In this document: in pieces, positions 35,315-42,909 of the stretch
Position numbering within the stretch: position 1 is the stretch's first letter
How the letters are laid out: each line of letters starts with the position of its first letter
DNA from: Arcticibacter sp.
Lineage (GTDB): Bacteria > Bacteroidota > Bacteroidia > 2-12-FULL-35-15
Length of the DNA: 64,000 nucleotides
Direction: 5' to 3'
Assembly (NCBI GenBank): GCA_021155045.1
Contig: JAJNQB010000014.1
Location: 62,001 to 126,000, forward strand
Notes under the pieces: model-generated
What the model was told of the DNA's origin: nothing
The model's input: only the letters and a program-made list of their open reading frames with translations
Databases searched by the model: none
Program-made: the position numbers and the translations under genes

Positions 35315-35665
35315 ATGAAAAAAATAGTTGTTTTACTTTTTATAATTTCAGCATCATTTGGTTGTTCGGGTGACGCTGAAATTTCTATTCCAGAAAACGT
35401 ACTTCCAAAAGAAAAAATGGCTGCTGTGATGCTAGACATTCATTTAACAGAAGCAAGTATGAATTTGAGTTTAAATCCTCAAACCATAAATATAAATCAT
35501 AGTGATATTAAAGTTGATATTTTAAAAAAACATCAACTAGAAAAAAAACAGTTTGATGAAAGCTTTGCTTTTTACACACAAAATCCTGCACTACTTAACG
35601 AAGTTTACCAAATTGTGCTTGATGATTTAAGCAAAATGCAAGCACAAGTGATGAATGAAAAGTAA
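35315..35665 (+). CDS. DUF4296 lipoprotein
   Basis: A 116-residue lipoprotein with a signal sequence ending in a lipobox (SASFGC, Cys 17). The mature part is a short helical domain with LPKEKMAAVMLDIHLTEAS and a VYQIVLDDLSKMQ helix, which matches the Bacteroidota DUF4296 domain (helix with M..I..D.HL.E). It lies last in the MlaEF-like operon and ends one base before the convergent SDR gene. The role is unknown. Confidence 0.8.
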   Translation: MKKIVVLLFIISASFGCSGDAEISIPENVLPKEKMAAVMLDIHLTEASMNLSLNPQTININHSDIKVDILKKHQLEKKQFDESFAFYTQNPALLNEVYQIVLDDLSKMQAQVMNEK

Positions 35666-35666
35666 A

Positions 35667-36683
35667 CTATTTTGCAACATCCTTCAAAAACAACTCACAA
35701 GTATCCTTCAATGATTGTTCTACTGAAATAAATTTATAATCAGGAAATTGTTTTAATATTTTTTTATTGGAGTATGCACTTTTTCGGTTTGCTGAACGTG
35801 CTGTTTCTTTTGTAATTAAAGGGTTTGAACCTACAAGCAAATACCTTAGCTTTTCCATACGCCAAGCAAACGAACTTAAAAATTTATTTGCTTTTATACT
35901 TGGTTTGGGGTTTCCAAATTGTTCATGAATTAAATCAAAAAAATATTTGTAGGTTTTGTTTTCTGCATTTAATAAAAAACGTTCTGCAAAAATATTGTTT
36001 CCCATTAGCCTAACCATAATGTTTACAACATCTCTTACATCAACAAAACCATTTGTTCCATCGGTATAAAATTTTATTCCTTTGTATGCCTTAGTAAACA
36101 TATTACTACTACTCTGCGTCCAATTTCCAGCACCAATTATCAATGAAGGATTTACAATTACTACATTCAACCCTTCTTCTGCTCCTCGCCAAACCTCTCT
36201 TTCGGCATTATATTTACTTATAGAATAATTGGAATTGTCGGGCGAATTTTTCCAAAACATTGTTTCATCATATTCACTTACATTTTCAGGTTTTCCAATA
36301 GATGCAATTGAACTAACATGACAAAATTTTTGAACTTTTTTTTCCAATGCAGCGTTTACCATATTAATTGTTCCCTCCACATTTACTCGCATCATTTCTA
36401 CTTCATCTTTTGGGTTAAATGATACCATTGCTGCACAATGATATATTTCGGTAATATCTTGCATTGCTTCTATTAATGAATGAATATCAAGTATATCAGC
36501 ATCATACCATTCAATTAATTTTAATAATTCATCAGGAGTTACAGAATAATAAGAAAAAACTTTTTTTACGTTGGAGATGTTACTGCTTGCCCGCTTCAAA
36601 ACACGAATCCTTTTTCCCTGCTTTGCTAAATCATATAACAAATGCGAACCCACTAAACCTGTACCACCAGTAACTAAAATCAT
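35667..36683 (-). CDS. Extended SDR family NAD-dependent epimerase/dehydratase
   Basis: A 338-residue Rossmann-fold enzyme. The nucleotide-binding motif is VTGGTGLVGSHLLYDLAKQG (residues 4-23), an acidic D60-A-D-I-L region follows, and the substrate pocket has HCAAMVSF. The catalytic serine is in VSSIAS and the YxxxK motif is YSISKYNAE; a VNPSLIIGAG segment is typical of extended SDRs. The substrate cannot be inferred: sugar nucleotides or 3-beta-hydroxysteroid-like molecules are both possible. It starts at ATG 36683, divergent from tyrS with 67 nt between them, which contains the tyrS promoter. Confidence 0.87.
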   Translation of the reverse strand: MILVTGGTGLVGSHLLYDLAKQGKRIRVLKRASSNISNVKKVFSYYSVTPDELLKLIEWYDADILDIHSLIEAMQDITEIYHCAAMVSFNPKDEVEMMRVNVEGTINMVNAALEKKVQKFCHVSSIASIGKPENVSEYDETMFWKNSPDNSNYSISKYNAEREVWRGAEEGLNVVIVNPSLIIGAGNWTQSSSNMFTKAYKGIKFYTDGTNGFVDVRDVVNIMVRLMGNNIFAERFLLNAENKTYKYFFDLIHEQFGNPKPSIKANKFLSSFAWRMEKLRYLLVGSNPLITKETARSANRKSAYSNKKILKQFPDYKFISVEQSLKDTCELFLKDVAK

Positions 36684-36693
36684 TATTGTTTTT

Positions 36694-36727
36694 TTGTGTT
36701 ACGAAGTTATACATTTATTTATCTTTG
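36694..36727 (+). promoter_or_regulatory. Promoter of tyrS
   Basis: TTG (36694-36696, in a TTTTTG run) is separated by 23 nt from TATCTTTG (36720-36727), matching the Bacteroidota consensus. The tyrS ATG at 36751 lies 23 nt downstream. Confidence 0.65.
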
Positions 36728-36750
36728 CTTACCAAAATATTTAAACGAAT

Positions 36751-38031
36751 ATGATTAAAAACTTTGTTGAAGAACTAAAATGGAGAGGCATGCTTCATGA
36801 CATAGTGCCTGAAACAGAAGCTTTGCTGAACAAAGAAATGGTTATTGGCTATATTGGCTTTGATCCTACTTCTGATTCATTGGGTGTTGGCAACATGGTT
36901 CAAATTATGACCTTATTACATTTTCAAAAAGCAGGACATAAACCTATTGCTTTGGTTGGTGGCGCCACAGGAATGGTTGGTGATCCATCTGGAAAATCAG
37001 CAGAAAGAAATTTATTAGATGAAGCAACACTAAATCATAATTTATCTTGCCAAAAAAAACAGTTAGAAAAGTTTTTAGATTTTAATTGTGGTGCAAACAG
37101 TGCCGAAATTGTAAATAATTACGATTGGTTTAAAGGAATTAGTTTTTTAGAATTTATACGCGATGTTGGAAAACACATTTCTGTAAATTATATGTTGGCA
37201 AAGGATTCCGTAAAAAATCGATTGGAAAACGGAATGAGCTTTACAGAATTTAGCTACCAACTGGTACAAGGTTATGATTTTTATTATTTATGGAAAAACA
37301 AAGGCGTTAAGCTTCAAATGGGCGGTTCCGACCAATGGGGAAATATTGTTACCGGAACAGAATTGATTCGAAGGAAAGTTAGTGGCGAAGCGTATGCTTT
37401 AACTACTCCATTAATAAAAAAAGCTGATGGTACAAAATTTGGAAAATCAGAAAGTGGTAATGTTTGGTTGGATAAAAATAAAACTTCTGCTTATAAATTT
37501 TATCAATTTTGGTTAAATGCAAGTGATGAAGACGCAAAAACATACATCCGCATTTTTACTTTATTTACTAAAGATGAAATAGAAGCTTTGGAAACAGAAC
37601 ATGAAAAAGCTAAACATTTGCGTGTTTTACAAAAAACATTAGCAAAAGATATTACCACCCGAGTTCACTCGGAGGCTGATTATAATTCAGCGGTGGAAGC
37701 ATCTGAAATTTTATTCAACGGAACAATTGATGATTTAGGAAAACTAAATGAAGATTTGTTTTTGGATATTTTTGATGGTGTTCCTCAATTTGAAATGTCA
37801 AAATCAGAATTAGAAAATACAATTTCTATTATTGACTTATTAGCAGACAAAACAAAAATTTTCCCATCAAAAGGTGAAGCACGCAAGATGTTGCAAGGTG
37901 GTGGCGTTGCTTTAAATAAAAGCAAAATAGAAGATTTAGAATTTAAAGTAACAAACCAAAATCTGATAAATCAAAAATACATTTTAATCCAAAAAGGAAA
38001 GAAAAATTATTTTTTGGTGATTATAAAGTAA
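36751..38031 (+). CDS. tyrS: Tyrosyl-tRNA synthetase
   Basis: A 426-residue class I synthetase. The catalytic Rossmann domain contains GFDPTSDSLGVGNMVQIM (the HIGH-equivalent region), GGATGMVGDPSGKSAERNL, QLVQGYDFYYLW, QMGGSDQWGNIVTGTELIR and the KMSKS-equivalent KFGKSESGNVW. The C-terminal S4-like tRNA-binding domain includes KGEARKMLQGGGVALNK. In the HIGH motif both histidines are replaced (GVGN), as in a subset of bacterial TyrRS sequences. It is monocistronic with its own promoter; the convergent toxin gene ends 1 nt after its stop. Confidence 0.96.
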   Translation: MIKNFVEELKWRGMLHDIVPETEALLNKEMVIGYIGFDPTSDSLGVGNMVQIMTLLHFQKAGHKPIALVGGATGMVGDPSGKSAERNLLDEATLNHNLSCQKKQLEKFLDFNCGANSAEIVNNYDWFKGISFLEFIRDVGKHISVNYMLAKDSVKNRLENGMSFTEFSYQLVQGYDFYYLWKNKGVKLQMGGSDQWGNIVTGTELIRRKVSGEAYALTTPLIKKADGTKFGKSESGNVWLDKNKTSAYKFYQFWLNASDEDAKTYIRIFTLFTKDEIEALETEHEKAKHLRVLQKTLAKDITTRVHSEADYNSAVEASEILFNGTIDDLGKLNEDLFLDIFDGVPQFEMSKSELENTISIIDLLADKTKIFPSKGEARKMLQGGGVALNKSKIEDLEFKVTNQNLINQKYILIQKGKKNYFLVIIK

Positions 38032-38032
38032 A

Positions 38033-38338
38033 TTACTTCTTCTTTAATTTTTTCTTTGGATTTTGTCTTGTATCCCAAAAACTAATGAGTTCAACTCGTT
38101 TAGAGTTTTCAACTATCTGATACAAAAGTAAATTATGCTTCGTAATCAATGCTTCATGTACATTTACTTTTGAGGAGCCACGAAATAAAAAAGGATTTTT
38201 TTCGAGTAAAAAAACTGTTTGCTCTACATCGTCAATAAATCTCGTTACTTCTTTTTTTGACCAATGTTTGCTAAGGTAATCTATAATGTTATCAAAAGTA
38301 TTAACGGCTTCAGGAGCCCAAATTACTTTGTACGCCAT
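38033..38338 (-). CDS. RelE/ParE-family toxin
   Basis: A 101-residue basic protein with the RelE/ParE fold pattern: YKVIWAPEAVNTFDNIIDYLSKHW, a helix with VTRFIDDVEQTVFLLEKNP, and strands LITKHNLLLYQIVENSKRVELISFWDTRQNP. The RELE-like C-terminus with a basic tail (KKKLKKK) is typical. The gene overlaps the upstream antitoxin by 16 nt, a classical arrangement. ParE-type members poison gyrase, whereas RelE-type cleave mRNA; the sequence alone does not decide. Confidence 0.87.
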   Translation of the reverse strand: MAYKVIWAPEAVNTFDNIIDYLSKHWSKKEVTRFIDDVEQTVFLLEKNPFLFRGSSKVNVHEALITKHNLLLYQIVENSKRVELISFWDTRQNPKKKLKKK

Positions 38339-38556
38339 TTCTTATATTTTTTCATCACTTCTTTGTGGGCAATACCTTCTCCATTTACTAATTGAATTTT
38401 TGCTTTTTCAACAGAGGACTTTTGTTCTTCAGTTAATTCATCCCACAAATCCGTTTTATGGGCTTTTAACAATGCTTTTATCTGCTTTAAGATAACTTCA
38501 CTATTTATTTCCAAAAGTTGTTTAGTTAATTCTATTTTTTGAGCATGAAGATTCAT
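38323..38556 (-). CDS. Antitoxin of the RelE/ParE module
   Basis: A 77-residue, mostly helical, charged protein starting at ATG 38556. The layout (LTKQLLEINSEVILKQIKALL, then WDELTEEQKSSVEKAKIQL and GIAHKEVMKKYKKW) matches small addiction-module antitoxins of the type found with RelE/ParE toxins. The last part (GIAHKEVMKKY) would bind the toxin. It overlaps the toxin ORF by 16 nt and lies 20 nt downstream of the hemL stop on the same strand; the pair may share readthrough or have its own promoter within hemL. Confidence 0.82.
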   Translation of the reverse strand: MNLHAQKIELTKQLLEINSEVILKQIKALLKAHKTDLWDELTEEQKSSVEKAKIQLVNGEGIAHKEVMKKYKKWRTK

Positions 38557-38575
38557 AATACAAATTTAAGAATTT

Positions 38576-39868
38576 TTATTTGAACGCAATCTCCACAGCT
38601 TCCGCAAAAGCATTTGCTGTTTTAGTTAAATCTTCTTTTGTATGTGCTTCACAAACAAAGCCTACTTCGTAACCAGAAGGACCTAAATAAATTCCACGTT
38701 CCAATAATTCTTTGTGTAATACTCTAAAATATTTCATGGAGTCTGCGTCAATTTCTTCAGCAGAACGAATTGTATCTTTATCTGTAAAAGCAATCCAGAA
38801 TATGGAACCAACAGAAAAAATTTGGAGATTTTCGATTTTCGATTTTAGACTCCCAAAAATTGTGTCAATCAAAAATTGTGTTTTCTTTTCTAAGTCTTGA
38901 TAAAAATTTGGTTTTAAACATTCTGTTAATTGCGCTATTCCTGCTGCCATTGCCACAGGATTGCCGCTTAATGTTCCAGCTTGATAAACATTTCCTTCTG
39001 GAGAAATATTGCTCATAATTTCTTCGCTTGCCCCATACATTCCAACTGGCAATCCTCCTCCAATAATTTTTCCGTAAGTAATAATATCGGGTTGTATTTT
39101 ATAATAACCAGCAGCACCTTCAAAACCTATTCTAAAACCATTAATTACTTCATCAAAAATTAAAAGTGTTTTGTTTTCAGTACAAATGTCACGTAAAAAC
39201 TGTAAGTATTCTTTTCGTTGTAATAATAAACCATTGTTTGCTGGAATAGGCTCAATAATTACACAAGCAATTTGATTTTTAAATTCAACAAATGCTTGCT
39301 TCACTGCTTCTTCATTATTTAATGAAACAACAATTGTTTCGTTCACAAAACTTTCGGGAACACCTGCAGATGAAGTATTACCAAATGTTACTAATCCAGA
39401 ACCTGCTTTCACCAGTAGCGAATCGCTATGGCCATGGTAACAGCCTTCAAACTTTAAAATTTTATTCCTTTTTGTATATCCTCTCGCCAAACGAATTGCA
39501 CTCATCACTGCTTCTGTTCCAGAGCTAACAAATCGTATTTTCTGAATATATTTATTATTATTTAATATCAATTCGGCCAACTCATTTTCTAAAGCTGTGG
39601 GTGCGCCAAATGAACTTCCATTTTCAACTGTTTTTTTAATGGCATCTACTACTTTTGAGTTTGCGTGACCCAAAATCAAAGGTCCCCAAGAACCGCAGTA
39701 ATCAATAAATTCATTCCCATCTGCATCCCAAATATGTGATCCTTTTCCTTTTTGAATAAACAATGGTGTGCCTCCAACCGAACGAAATGCGCGTACAGGA
39801 CTGTTTACACCACCCGGAAAATATTTTTTAGCTTTTTCAAATAATGCTTCTGATTTTTCTCTCTTCAT
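38576..39868 (-). CDS. hemL: Glutamate-1-semialdehyde 2,1-aminomutase
   Basis: HemL isomerises glutamate-1-semialdehyde to 5-aminolevulinate, completing the C5 route begun by HemA. The 430-residue PLP fold-type I enzyme has FPGGVNSPVRAFRSVGG, SSGTEAVMSAIRLARGYT, FEGCYHGHSDSLLVKAGSG, LIFDEVINGFRIG and the PLP lysine in ITYGKIIGGGLPVG. An upstream in-frame ATG-less extension to 40003 exists but would read through an inverted repeat arm; ATG 39868 gives the standard MKREKSEALFEKAKKYFPGG start. It is divergent from the cassette A GxxExxY gene. Confidence 0.96.
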   Translation of the reverse strand: MKREKSEALFEKAKKYFPGGVNSPVRAFRSVGGTPLFIQKGKGSHIWDADGNEFIDYCGSWGPLILGHANSKVVDAIKKTVENGSSFGAPTALENELAELILNNNKYIQKIRFVSSGTEAVMSAIRLARGYTKRNKILKFEGCYHGHSDSLLVKAGSGLVTFGNTSSAGVPESFVNETIVVSLNNEEAVKQAFVEFKNQIACVIIEPIPANNGLLLQRKEYLQFLRDICTENKTLLIFDEVINGFRIGFEGAAGYYKIQPDIITYGKIIGGGLPVGMYGASEEIMSNISPEGNVYQAGTLSGNPVAMAAGIAQLTECLKPNFYQDLEKKTQFLIDTIFGSLKSKIENLQIFSVGSIFWIAFTDKDTIRSAEEIDADSMKYFRVLHKELLERGIYLGPSGYEVGFVCEAHTKEDLTKTANAFAEAVEIAFK

Positions 39869-39910
39869 AATTGAATAAATTATGCTACAAATATATATCT
39901 TTGGAATGGA

Positions 39911-40368
39911 TTTCTCGCAGAGCCGCTGAGTACGCTGAGAAAATTTATTATGAAAGAAAATGATATTACTGGTGCACTGATTGATATCTTTATAAAGGTA
40001 CATTCTCAGCTAGGACCAGGCTTGTTTGAGAGTGTTTACGAAGAAGTAATTTGCTATGAATTAAAGAAAAGAAGCTTAACATATAAAAGACAGCAAGAAA
40101 TTGGAGTGTTTTATGATGATATAAAAATGGATATTGGATTTAGAGCCGACCTAATTATAGAAAACAAAGTGATTGTGGAAATTAAATCAGTTGAACTTTT
40201 AGCACCTGTTCATCACAAACAACTATTAACCTACTTAAAATTAACAAACAAGAAAGTAGGATTGCTAGTTAACTTTAACGTGAGTTTGGTTAAAGATGGA
40301 ATCGTAAGAATTGTAAATAATTATTAATAAAAAACAGAGCTCAGCGAACTCAGCGGCTCTGCGAGAAA
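39911..40368. repeat. Inverted-repeat cassette A around the GxxExxY gene upstream of kynU
   Basis: Left arm 39911-39940 and right arm 40339-40368 are inverted copies matching at 28 of 30 positions. Their core is TCTCGCAGAGCCGCTGAGT. The right arm ends 7 nt before the kynU ATG; the left arm lies just upstream of the GxxExxY start. Between them is only the 125-residue GxxExxY gene. The arms are homologous to those of cassette B (about 21 of 28). Confidence 0.8.
39950..40327 (+). CDS. GxxExxY family protein (PD-(D/E)xK-like), copy A
   Basis: A 125-residue protein starting at ATG 39950. The family motif is G24-L-F-E27-S-V-Y30. A PD-(D/E)xK-like active site is laid out as D67 (FRADLII), E77-I-K79 (VIVEIKSVE) and Q91...Y95 (KQLLTYLKLTNKK). 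Close paralogy to the product of 42471 is obvious (for example LAPVHHKQLLTYLKLTNKK is identical). It is enclosed by cassette A and transcribed in the direction of kynU. No signal peptide is present, so it is likely cytoplasmic. Nuclease activity is inferred from the fold only. Confidence 0.88.
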   Translation: MKENDITGALIDIFIKVHSQLGPGLFESVYEEVICYELKKRSLTYKRQQEIGVFYDDIKMDIGFRADLIIENKVIVEIKSVELLAPVHHKQLLTYLKLTNKKVGLLVNFNVSLVKDGIVRIVNNY

Positions 40369-40375
40369 CACAAGT

Positions 40376-41644
40376 ATGAACTACGAGAATACATTAGAAT
40401 TTGCAAAACAACAAGATGCAAACGATCCATTAAAAAAGTATCGTGAAAAATTTTATTTCCCAATGATGCATGGTCGTGAAACTGTTTATTTTACTGGGAA
40501 TTCGCTCGGACTTCAACCAAAGGCAACGCAAGATTATGTTTTGAATGAATTAGAAGATTGGGCTACATTTGGTGTTGAAGGACATTTCCATGCACGAAAA
40601 CCTTGGATGTCATACCATGAACAATTTGCTGAACCGCTTTCAAAAATAGTAGGTGCAAAACCCGAAGAAGTTGTTGTAATGAATCAACTTACAGTTAATT
40701 TGCATTTATTGCTTGTTAGTTTTTATCGTCCTACAAAAACACGTTATAAAATTTTATGTGAAGCAAAAGCATTTCCTTCCGACCAATATGCTTTGGAGTC
40801 GCAAGTGAAATTTCATGGATACATCCCTGATGATGCTATCATTGAAATAGCTCCACGTGAAGGAGAAGTATGCATCCGTCATGAAGATATAATTTCGGCA
40901 ATCGAAAAAAATAAAGATTCTATCGCTACCATTATGATTGGTGGAATAAATTATTACAACGGACAAGTGTTTAACATGAAAGCTATTACAGAAGCTGGTC
41001 ATAATATTGGAGCGACTGTAGGATTTGATTTAGCACATGCTGCCGGAAATTTAAAATTAGAATTACACAATTGGAATGTGGATTTTGCTTGTTGGTGCAG
41101 TTATAAATATTTGAATTCAGGACCAGGAGGTGTTGCAGGAATTTTTATCCATGAACGTCATTTGAACAAGCCCGAAATTCCTCGTTTTGCAGGATGGTGG
41201 GGGCACGATAAAAATTCTCGTTTTAAAATGGAGAAAGGATTTATTCCTATGCCAACAGCCGAAGCTTGGCAAATGAGCAATGCGCCTGTATTGTCGATGG
41301 CAGCACATAAAGCATCAGTAGATATTTTTAATGAAGTAGGAATGGATGCTTTGGTCGCAAAATCAGAAAAATTAACTGGTTTTTTAGAATTTATAATTGA
41401 CGACATAAATAATTCGCTTAAACAAAAATTAGAGATTATCACACCAAGAGATAAGGCTCAAAGAGGTTGTCAATTATCTATTGTAGCACACGGAAAAGGA
41501 AAAGAATTATTTAATAAACTTACAGAAGCAGGAGTAATTAGTGACTGGAGAGAACCGAATGTCATTCGATGTGCCCCAGTACCATTATATAATTCTTTCG
41601 AAGATATTTTTAGATTTGGAGAAATTTTAAAAACATCTCTTTAA
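40376..41644 (+). CDS. kynU: Kynureninase
   Basis: KynU hydrolyses kynurenine to anthranilate and alanine, and 3-hydroxykynurenine to 3-hydroxyanthranilate. The 422-residue PLP enzyme begins ENTLEFAKQQDANDPLKKYR and has VYFTGNSLGLQPK, FDLAHAAGNL (cofactor Asp), the PLP lysine K244 in CSYKYLNSGPGG, and IRCAPVPLYNSFEDI near the end. Length matches the family. The ATG at 40376 is 7 nt beyond the right arm of cassette A. Together with kmo (42910) it would form the middle of the kynurenine route to NAD or to tryptophan catabolism; the first enzyme, kynA, is not in the window. Confidence 0.95.
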   Translation: MNYENTLEFAKQQDANDPLKKYREKFYFPMMHGRETVYFTGNSLGLQPKATQDYVLNELEDWATFGVEGHFHARKPWMSYHEQFAEPLSKIVGAKPEEVVVMNQLTVNLHLLLVSFYRPTKTRYKILCEAKAFPSDQYALESQVKFHGYIPDDAIIEIAPREGEVCIRHEDIISAIEKNKDSIATIMIGGINYYNGQVFNMKAITEAGHNIGATVGFDLAHAAGNLKLELHNWNVDFACWCSYKYLNSGPGGVAGIFIHERHLNKPEIPRFAGWWGHDKNSRFKMEKGFIPMPTAEAWQMSNAPVLSMAAHKASVDIFNEVGMDALVAKSEKLTGFLEFIIDDINNSLKQKLEIITPRDKAQRGCQLSIVAHGKGKELFNKLTEAGVISDWREPNVIRCAPVPLYNSFEDIFRFGEILKTSL

Positions 41645-41661
41645 ATATGAACGAATAAAAA

Positions 41662-41692
41662 TACTGCGAACATTGCGCCTTCTCTGTTTGCA
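41662..41692. repeat. Degenerate solo repeat arm between kynU and the YdeI-like gene
   Basis: The gap segment ACTGCGAACATTGCGCC, then TTCTCTGTTTGCAC, retains the TGCG, TTGCG and CTCTG words of the A/B arm family but is eroded. The sequence is otherwise non-coding. Confidence 0.4.
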
Positions 41693-41706
41693 CTGTAGTA
41701 AAAAAT

Positions 41707-42324
41707 ATGGCTAGATCCAAAATAAAACACAATCCGAACGCCAAACAATTGATTGACGAAGGAATAGCAAGCGCAGAGCCCTTTGCTCAAGCAATTTGTA
41801 AAAAGTTGCGTGCTATTATTTTAAAAACAGACCCTGCTATTATTGAAGATTGGAAATGGGGACCAAATTATTATAAAGATGGAATGGTTTGCGGTTTTTG
41901 GTATTTTAAAAAACATTGCACTCTTGTATTTTATCAAGGGGCATTATTAAAAGATAAAAAAAAGGTGTTGCTGAAAAATGAAGGCAATGTTCATAATCGA
42001 CATTTAAAATTTACCGATGTAAAACAAATAGATGAAAAATTATTAATAGAATATATTACAGAAGCAATAATAAATAATGAGAAGGGATTAAAAATTATAG
42101 AAACAAAAAATAAAACGGTAATTATTCCTGATGATTTTATAAAGATATTGTCAAAAAATAAGCTTCTTAATTATTTCGAAAACCTTAGTTATTCCCATAA
42201 AAAAGAATATATAATGTGGATTAATGACGCAAAAAAAGAAGAGACACGATTGAGAAGAATGGATACAGCCGTGGAAAAATTAAGTGCAAAACAAGGGTTG
42301 AATGATAAATATTTAAAGAAATAA
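41707..42324 (+). CDS. YdeI/OmpD-associated (DUF1801-containing) family protein
   Basis: A 205-residue protein starting at ATG 41707. The N-terminal half is a DUF1801-type small alpha/beta domain (IIEDWKWGPNYYKDGMVCGFWYFKKHCTLVFYQGALL). The C-terminal part has the YdeI-like Y-I-M-W-I-N-D-A-K-K-E-E-T motif and helices ending RRMDTAVEKL. In other bacteria the family is found with stress or OmpD-associated loci, without a confirmed function. No signal peptide is present. Its 3' end is repeated tandemly (42273-42480), so a small truncated copy of the C-terminus follows. The neighbouring kynurenine genes may be coincidental. Confidence 0.85.
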   Translation: MARSKIKHNPNAKQLIDEGIASAEPFAQAICKKLRAIILKTDPAIIEDWKWGPNYYKDGMVCGFWYFKKHCTLVFYQGALLKDKKKVLLKNEGNVHNRHLKFTDVKQIDEKLLIEYITEAIINNEKGLKIIETKNKTVIIPDDFIKILSKNKLLNYFENLSYSHKKEYIMWINDAKKEETRLRRMDTAVEKLSAKQGLNDKYLKK

Positions 42325-42480
42325 ATTGTCTCGCAAAGACGCAAAGTACGCAGAGAAAGAGTTTATGAATTCAGTTTTTGAAAATTTAAATGCAAAACAA
42401 GGGTTAAACGATAAATACATCAAAAGATAATTTGTCTCACAAAGACGCAAAGTACGCAGAGAAGCAGTTTATGAATTCAG
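42273..42480 (+). repeat. Tandem duplication of the YdeI-like 3' end and a repeat arm
   Basis: Two 102-nt direct repeats, 42273-42374 and 42379-42480 (period 106 nt), match at 88 of 102 positions in my hand alignment. Each contains the gene's last codons (the second encodes NLNAKQGLNDKYIKR and a stop), then a cassette-B arm, and ends with ATGAATTCAG. The first copy's ATGAATTCAG opens a 22-codon ORF, and the second is the start of the GxxExxY gene. The duplicate thus doubles the left arm. Confidence 0.75.
42376..42430 (+). pseudogene. Truncated C-terminal relic of the YdeI-like gene
   Basis: After ATGAATTCAG at 42365, the frame reads MNSVFENLNAKQGLNDKYIKR and a TAA at 42430; its last part repeats the end of the complete gene (KLSAKQGLNDKYLKK). 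It is a short fragment without the DUF1801 or YdeI domains. Confidence 0.5.
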
Positions 42481-42896
42481 CCAATAAAGAATTAAATGAA
42501 AATGAAATTTCAAAAATATTATTAAACATTTTTATTTCTATTCATTCACAACTCGGACCAGGATTGCTTGAAAGTGTTTATGAAGAAATAATATGCCATG
42601 AATTAGATAATCATGGAGTTAAATATAAAAGACAACAAGGAATTGCTGTCGTTTACAATGAAATTAAACTTGATATCGGTTTTAGAGCAGATATAATAGT
42701 ATCGGATAAAGTAATAATTGAAATTAAATCTGTTGAGCAACTTGCTCCTGTTCATCATAAACAATTATTAACTTACCTAAAATTGACAAATAAAAAACTT
42801 GGTTTGTTGGTTAACTTTAATGTAAATTTAATCAAAGATGGAATTGTAAGAATTGTAAATAATTTATAACCTTGCGAGCTTTGCGTCTTTGCGAGA
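42435..42896. repeat. Inverted-repeat cassette B around the GxxExxY gene upstream of kmo
   Basis: Left arm 42435-42462 and right arm 42869-42896 are inverted copies matching at about 22 of 28 positions, sharing AAAGACGCAAAG. A second, slightly better-matching left arm lies at 42329-42356 inside the tandem duplication. The right arm starts on the last base of the GxxExxY stop codon and ends 13 nt before the kmo ATG. Confidence 0.7.
42471..42869 (+). CDS. GxxExxY family protein (PD-(D/E)xK-like), copy B
   Basis: A 132-residue paralog of the 39950 product, about three-quarters identical by eye. Motif G31-L-L-E34-S-V-Y37; core D74 (FRADIIV), E84-I-K86 (VIIEIKSVE) and LAPVHHKQLLTYLKLTNKK. I place the start at ATG 42471: a TTG at 42432 would begin inside the left repeat arm and encode SHKDAKYAEKQF from repeat sequence. 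It lies within cassette B and is codirectional with the kmo gene downstream. Confidence 0.87.
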   Translation: MNSANKELNENEISKILLNIFISIHSQLGPGLLESVYEEIICHELDNHGVKYKRQQGIAVVYNEIKLDIGFRADIIVSDKVIIEIKSVEQLAPVHHKQLLTYLKLTNKKLGLLVNFNVNLIKDGIVRIVNNL

Positions 42897-42909
42897 AAAA
42901 AATAGAAAT

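Noticed and set aside
39869..40003. A 45-residue N-terminal extension of hemL
   Set aside because: It reads through the left arm of cassette A and into the GxxExxY gene; the canonical start MKREKSEALF at 39868 matches family length.
42432..42470. TTG start for the second GxxExxY gene
   Set aside because: The extra residues are encoded by the repeat arm; ATG 42471 agrees with the length of copy A.
25693..42896. GxxExxY genes as toxins of toxin-antitoxin modules
   Set aside because: No adjacent antitoxin-like gene exists and the genes are single, enclosed by inverted repeats rather than overlapping partners.
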